Below, piece after piece: positions 14,608-17,352 of a stretch of 17,352 nt of DNA. The notes under the pieces are model-generated. The model was not told the origin of the DNA, made no database searches, and saw only the letters and a program-made list of their open reading frames with translations. Within the stretch, counting starts at the first letter, position 1; each line of letters starts with the position of its first letter. The translations under genes were made by a program, and so were the position numbers. This DNA comes from JBJHBY01 sp050485745 (GTDB lineage: Bacteria > Pseudomonadota > Gammaproteobacteria > Pseudomonadales > CAMLJR01): positions 1-17,352 of the forward strand of contig JBJHBY010000050.1 in assembly GCA_050485745.1 (NCBI GenBank). The letters run 5' to 3'.

Positions 14608-14634
14608 GCCAGAGCATACCTGAATATGCCTGGC
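14608..14634 (-). terminator. Hairpin after the dgcP-like gene
   Basis: GCCAG-GCATA pairs with TATGC-CTGGC, a 10-bp stem with one bulge and a 6-nt loop, 28 nt after the cyclase stop. No T-tract follows, so its role as a terminator is tentative. Confidence 0.4.
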
Positions 14635-14662
14635 GCGAACTGTTGAACCGCTTGCCTCAGTG

Positions 14663-15688
14663 TCAGGACAAGCCCGCCTTGCGCTGCTTCTTGATCTGAT
14701 ACATCGCCTCGTCCGCCCGGGCCAGCAGTGCCTCGGCATCACGCTCGCCGGCGTCCGCGGTGACAATGCCAATACTCGGGCCGGCGTAGTCCAGCACCAT
14801 TTCCTGTAGCTGGAAGCGTCCGCGAGTCAGGCCGCGCAGGCGCTCAGCAATCTCGACGCGGGCATCGGCGGGATCAAGGGAAGTGGTCACCGCCACCACC
14901 ACGAATTCGTCACCGCCGTAACGCGCCACCAGATCGCCGCCCCGAAGCCCCGACGACAGGGCTCTGGCCATGGCGATAAGAAAACGATCGCCCTCGTCGT
15001 GGCCGTAATCATCGTTGATGGCCTTGAAGCCATCGAGATCGATGAAAGCAACATGCACCGACGAGTGGTCGCGAGCACTGCGCGCCAGAATCCGCACCAA
15101 CTCCTGCAGCAGCGCGCGCCGGTTGGAAATCCCGGTCAGCGGATCGGAGTAGGCGTAATCAGTGATTCTGCGGTTCTCCGCCTGCAGCTGCGCCAGCAGC
15201 CATTCGCGTTCGATCTGGCGCGCGATCAGCTGCGCAAACAGCTTGATCAGACGTTCGGCGGAGGGCTCCAGCTCTGCGCGCGAGGCACTGGCGGCACACA
15301 GGGTGCCGTAAAGTTCGCCATCAGCCACCCGCACCGGCTCACTCAGATAGGTAGCGATGCCCAGCTCCCGGGCAGCACCGGAATCGCCCCAACAGGCGGC
15401 CACGTCATCGGTGAAATTGCGCCCTTCCTCCAGAGCCCGGCGGCAGAGGGTATCGCCCCAGGGCACAGTGAGACCCTCGGGAATCTGGAGTTCCCGGGAG
15501 TTGCGGGCATAGACCACGTTCTGCGTCTCACGCGACGTATCGATATGCGTGAAGTAGGTCGACTCCAGGCCGGTCACCGCCTCGAGCAATTCCAGCAGTG
15601 GCCTCACCAGTTGCTCGAGATCACGGGATTCGGTGACCACCAGCGCCAATTGTTCCAGCACAGGATCGAAATCAGACACCCTGTTCAT
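14663..15688 (-). CDS. dgcP: GAF-GGDEF diguanylate cyclase, DgcP-like
   Basis: The protein makes cyclic di-GMP from two GTP. From the ATG at 15688 it is 341 aa, the same length as E. coli DgcP (YeaP), and aligns to it by eye throughout: LEQLVRPLLELLEAVTGLESTYFTHID, the YARNSRELQIPEG and YGTLCAAS segments of the GAF domain, then the GGDEF domain from about residue 180 with DPLTGISNRRAL, FIDLDGFKAINDDYGH and RYGGDEF. The RGGD five residues before GGDEF is an intact inhibitory I-site, so product feedback is expected. GGGAG lies 10 nt before the ATG. The frame remains open up to 16105, with other ATGs at 15724 and 15754, but DgcP homology begins at MNRVSDFD. No membrane segment is present. Confidence 0.88.
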   Translation of the reverse strand: MNRVSDFDPVLEQLALVVTESRDLEQLVRPLLELLEAVTGLESTYFTHIDTSRETQNVVYARNSRELQIPEGLTVPWGDTLCRRALEEGRNFTDDVAACWGDSGAARELGIATYLSEPVRVADGELYGTLCAASASRAELEPSAERLIKLFAQLIARQIEREWLLAQLQAENRRITDYAYSDPLTGISNRRALLQELVRILARSARDHSSVHVAFIDLDGFKAINDDYGHDEGDRFLIAMARALSSGLRGGDLVARYGGDEFVVVAVTTSLDPADARVEIAERLRGLTRGRFQLQEMVLDYAGPSIGIVTADAGERDAEALLARADEAMYQIKKQRKAGLS

Positions 15689-15866
15689 TCGGCAGATGCT
15701 CCCGGGTTTGACGACCACCCCCATCCCGGGATCGGGCCTTTCCTGCGAAGACATGGCGCAACGCCTGATGCATACCAGTCCGGCAGTATGAGGGCGCGCG
15801 CGCCAACCGCGATTCGGTTCACTGTGCCAAAAAAAGAACGTTGCGGGAAGTGCGGAGGATGAGGAG

Positions 15867-15888
15867 GCGTTGCGGCTCGTGGCCAATC
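15867..15888 (+). repeat. 22-nt direct repeat, left copy
   Basis: GCGTTGCGGCTCGTGGCCAATC is identical to 17160-17181 and in the same orientation. The two copies flank the Fic module at a distance of 1,293 bp. Confidence 0.8.
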
Positions 15889-16095
15889 TCAAGGCGTAAG
15901 CCTTATCGGTACAGACCGCCGTCAAGGTCTGCCCTGGGCTCTGGGGTGCAGGCCGGATCAGGAACAGGCCAAAGCAGGCTGGAAACCTTCGGCAAAGATC
16001 GAAAGCCTTGCAAAAAGAACAATAACCAATTGATTTATATAATTTTATTAAAAATCGACTGATGCTTTGTGGCGATCCGGAAACGTGCCGCTTTC

Positions 16096-16129
16096 TTGAC
16101 CACAATCCGAATCCGGATTACGCTACTAT
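16096..16129 (+). promoter_or_regulatory. Possible promoter and operator of the toxin-antitoxin operon
   Basis: TTGACC at 16096-16101 is a good -35 (5 of 6). TACTAT at 16124-16129 resembles a -10 but lies 22 bp away; TACGCT at 16119-16124 has the right spacing but is poorer. The perfect palindrome AATCCGGATT (16110-16119) sits between. The arrangement fits an autoregulated promoter, not proven. Confidence 0.35.
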
Positions 16130-16155
16130 AGCGCTACTCAATTTTGAATAGCGCT
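16128..16155 (+). repeat. Pair of ATAGCGCT direct repeats before the antitoxin
   Basis: ATAGCGCT occurs at 16128-16135 and 16148-16155, exactly 20 bp apart (about two helical turns), each with the palindromic core AGCGCT. They lie at or just after the presumed transcription start, a plausible operator for an antitoxin or toxin-antitoxin complex. Confidence 0.45.
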
Positions 16156-16192
16156 TGATCATGTCTATTCAGACACGCAGAGTTAAGGCCCT

Positions 16193-16381
16193 ATGGTCGT
16201 ACGTCTCAAGACAGCAGGATATATTGCCTCCCAGTTGGCGGGGTCATGTCGGCTTGAGGGTATTTCTGTATCTCGTGCCGAAGAGAGACTCATGCAGTCG
16301 ATTATTTCCGGTGAAGTAGACGGAAGAGCGGCTGCTCGCCAGGTAGCTGAACAAATTCGAACTCAACACCTGCCGCGCTGA
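16193..16381 (+). CDS. Fic antitoxin, VbhA-like
   Basis: This 62-aa protein is the likely antitoxin of the Fic toxin encoded 27 nt downstream. Residues 18-23 read SCRLEG, an exact match to the Fic inhibitory helix motif [S/T]xxxE[G/N], in which the glutamate (Glu22) blocks productive ATP binding. The following part, with a SGEVDGRAAARQVAEQI helix, resembles the C-terminal half of VbhA-like antitoxins. The ATG at 16193 follows TAAGG, and an in-frame TAA directly upstream rules out a longer form. An overlapping frame from an ATG at 16161 is discussed under rejected items. Upstream repeats may let it regulate the operon. Family assignment rests on motif and gene order. Confidence 0.8.
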   Translation: MVVRLKTAGYIASQLAGSCRLEGISVSRAEERLMQSIISGEVDGRAAARQVAEQIRTQHLPR

Positions 16382-16408
16382 CCTCCTGTCCCGCAAGATT
16401 ATTAACGC

Positions 16409-17035
16409 GTGGATGATTTTTCTCAGTACGACCCCTCCGATGAAGATCCCTACTCGATCCCCGGCTCGACCTGTCTGCAAAATCTGCTCGGTTTGACGAA
16501 CACCGCCGATTTGAATGAAGCAGAAAAGCAGATTACTTTACTAACCTTGGCTGATTTGGCAGTAAATCCGGTACCACTTACTTTTGACCTTGGCCACTTG
16601 CGGTCCATCCATCGTCGTATATTCGATCAAATCTACCCTTTCGCAGGCGAACTTCGCCACATGGAAATCTCAAAAGGCGAGCTTTTTTTTCTGCCATTCA
16701 GGCTCATCGAGGAGGAAGCCGCAGCCTGCTTTACACAGCTGCATTCCGAGAATCTATTGAGAGGCCTGGACGAACAGATGTTTGCCAGGCGCCTGGGGTT
16801 CTTCTTCGGATGGATCAACAAAATTCATCCGTTTCGCGAAGGTAACGGCAGAAGCCAGCGAGTATTGATAGATCAACTCGCAGGAATTCAGGGCTTCGGC
16901 ATCGAATGGAATGCAATTTCACCCGATGCAATGGCAAAGGCCTGCAGAGAAGCGAGATCAGTTGATCCGAGTGCGCCGCTGTTGCAGCGGATGATGTCCA
17001 TCAATATGGTTCGTGTGGAAGAGAGCCAAACCTGA
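16409..17035 (+). CDS. Fic-domain AMP-transferase toxin
   Basis: The 208-aa protein is a Fic-domain enzyme that would transfer AMP from ATP to a target protein. The active-site loop HPFREGNGRSQR spans residues 140-151 and fits HPFx[D/E]GN[G/K]R, with catalytic His140 intact. The N-terminal part DPYSIPGSTCLQNLLGL, then FDLGHLRSIHRRIFDQIYPFAGELR and the ISKG flap region, follow the compact bacterial Fic pattern with a separate antitoxin (class I). Known relatives such as VbhT inactivate gyrase and topoisomerase IV; the target here is unknown. The start is a GTG at 16409 with a weak ribosome site, so translation may be coupled to the antitoxin. G+C is about 48 %, far below the neighbours. An eight-T run lies at 16683-16690. 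Confidence 0.93.
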   Translation: MDDFSQYDPSDEDPYSIPGSTCLQNLLGLTNTADLNEAEKQITLLTLADLAVNPVPLTFDLGHLRSIHRRIFDQIYPFAGELRHMEISKGELFFLPFRLIEEEAAACFTQLHSENLLRGLDEQMFARRLGFFFGWINKIHPFREGNGRSQRVLIDQLAGIQGFGIEWNAISPDAMAKACREARSVDPSAPLLQRMMSINMVRVEESQT

Positions 17036-17255
17036 TCAGCGCATCAACCACTGATTCGCTGCTTCGCTGACCGAATATCAAGTACATTAGTCCCCTTACC
17101 GAGCAATCCGGATCATCTGGCAAAAGACTCAGGCCTGTTGCGACCCTGCGGGCTTCGCCGCGTTGCGGCTCGTGGCCAATCGCGATGCGATTGGTGAACC
17201 CGTGTACGCTCGCGCTGCGCGCTCGCTAAAGAACAAGTCTTGCGTGCTGAACCGT
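17036..17255. other. Gene-free tail of the Fic module
   Basis: No gene is supported. The stretch contains the right copy of the 22-nt repeat, an 8-bp inverted repeat CCAATCGC/GCGATTGG (17176-17194) that starts inside it, and a GC-rich purine/pyrimidine-alternating segment around 17205-17226. It ends at the terminator beside tRNA-Pro. Confidence 0.5.
17160..17181 (+). repeat. 22-nt direct repeat, right copy
   Basis: Identical to 15867-15888. Here it is extended into an inverted repeat at 17176-17194, which the left copy lacks, so the right copy may be the more complete element. Confidence 0.8.
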
Positions 17256-17294
17256 CAATTAAAAAGGGCACCCGTTGGGTGCCCTTTTTAATTG
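17256..17294. terminator. Bidirectional Rho-independent terminator
   Basis: An 18-bp perfect stem (17256-17273 with 17277-17294) has a GTT loop: GGGCACCC/GGGTGCCC flanked by A5 and T5 runs. Each strand therefore has a GC stem followed by a T-tract. It can end transcripts from the Fic side and those from tRNA-Pro on the minus strand. Confidence 0.92.
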
Positions 17295-17296
17295 AT

Positions 17297-17352
17297 TGGT
17301 CGGGACGGCAGGATTTGAACCTGCGACCACCACACCCCCAGTGTGGTGCGCT
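17297..17352 (-). tRNA. tRNA-Pro (GGG anticodon), 5' part cut by window end
   Basis: The minus strand reads the 3' 56 nt of a tRNA. It shows the anticodon stem CCACA/TGTGG with loop CTGGGGG (anticodon GGG), the T-arm around GGTTCAAATCC, the acceptor strand and an encoded CCA ending at 17297. Comparison with E. coli proline tRNA puts the missing 5' part at about 21 nt. The terminator lies 2 nt beyond its 3' end. Confidence 0.95.

Larger units (their letters stand above)
15689..16192. other. 500-bp gene-free stretch before the Fic module
   Basis: No gene is supported here. It holds the leader of the dgcP-like gene, with a 12-bp palindrome GGCGCGCGCGCC (15793-15804) and a small AACCG/CGGTT hairpin (15805-15819). 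Next come the left copy of a 22-nt direct repeat (15867-15888), two small hairpins (15891-15904 and near 15913-15932), and a markedly AT-rich stretch at about 16010-16060. The promoter region of the antitoxin gene follows. Base composition falls to the right of the repeat, which suggests the edge of acquired DNA. Confidence 0.6.

Noticed and set aside
12644..14623. A 659-codon open frame on the plus strand opposite the DUF3604 gene.
   Set aside because: The minus-strand frame has a signal peptide and family motifs; the antisense translation is rich in Arg, Gly and His with no recognisable domain.
15689..16105. N-terminal extension of the diguanylate cyclase by 139 codons.
   Set aside because: The DgcP-like similarity and a ribosome site support the ATG at 15688; the extension has unusual composition and overlaps the 22-nt repeat.
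16161..16319. A 52-codon frame from an ATG, starting MSIQTRRVKALWSYVSRQ, overlapping the antitoxin gene in another frame; its start vaguely recalls YhfG-type antitoxins (K..LW...R).
   Set aside because: The antitoxin frame carries the complete SxxxEG motif and the conserved-looking helices, while this frame decays into unlikely sequence after about 20 residues. A frameshift joining them is possible but not needed; checking orthologues would decide.
15700..17296. tRNA-Pro 3' end duplicated as an att site of an integrative element.
   Set aside because: I found no second copy of the tRNA 3' sequence in the window and no integrase gene, so tRNA-directed integration is not supported here.
1..17352. 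CRISPR array, insertion sequence transposase or phage genes.
   Set aside because: No regularly spaced repeats, transposase motifs or phage structural genes were seen.

Overview
The window reads as chromosomal DNA from a high-GC gammaproteobacterium. RecQ, BioA, YtfJ, YbfF and the GAF-GGDEF protein all resemble their Escherichia coli counterparts in length and motifs. The mix of a GMC alcohol dehydrogenase, a coniferyl-aldehyde-type dehydrogenase, an LLM flavin oxidoreductase and a DUF3604 protein recalls marine, Halieaceae-like bacteria, but that placement is inference. Most genes look about two-thirds G+C. The last 1.2 kb holds a Fic toxin gene near 48 % G+C (hand count over several lines) beside a tRNA-Pro gene.

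Layout. 1-169: a 37-nt repeat present twice in inverted orientation; its inner copy supplies the stop codon of the next gene. 166-2701 (minus): recQ followed by a YgjP/DUF45-type zinc peptidase gene. 2702-2786: compact divergent promoter region. 2787-4073 (plus): bioA. 4193-4819 (plus): ytfJ-like secreted protein. 4993-8101 (plus): GMC alcohol dehydrogenase plus aldehyde dehydrogenase, punctuated by strong GC hairpins. 8118-9137 (minus): LLM-class oxidoreductase, divergent from a TetR regulator (9277-9912) with a likely operator inside the oxidoreductase promoter. 9950-10747 (minus): ybfF-like esterase. 10854-11633 (plus): unrecognised lipoprotein, overlapping tail to tail a membrane-anchored parvulin-type prolyl isomerase (11599-12552, minus). 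That gene sits just downstream of a cysteine-rich periplasmic DUF3604 protein (12566-14527, minus). 14663-15688 (minus): DgcP-like diguanylate cyclase. 15689-16192: about 500 bp without a gene. 16193-17035 (plus): antitoxin plus Fic AMP-transferase toxin. 17256-17352: bidirectional terminator and the 3' part of tRNA-Pro(GGG).

How genes may work together. The GMC enzyme and aldehyde dehydrogenase form a plausible alcohol-to-aldehyde-to-acid pair. The TetR/LLM pair looks like a self-contained regulated unit. The prolyl isomerase may help fold the DUF3604 protein, which has 18 cysteines after its signal peptide. The Fic pair is a class I (separate antitoxin) toxin-antitoxin module. It has an intact HPFxEGNGR catalytic motif, an SxxxEG inhibitory motif in the antitoxin, and a 22-nt direct repeat on either side. 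It is the most clearly accessory part of the window. I saw no wholly new system. The best leads are the Fic module with its flanking repeats, the DUF3604/isomerase pair, and the unrecognised lipoprotein.
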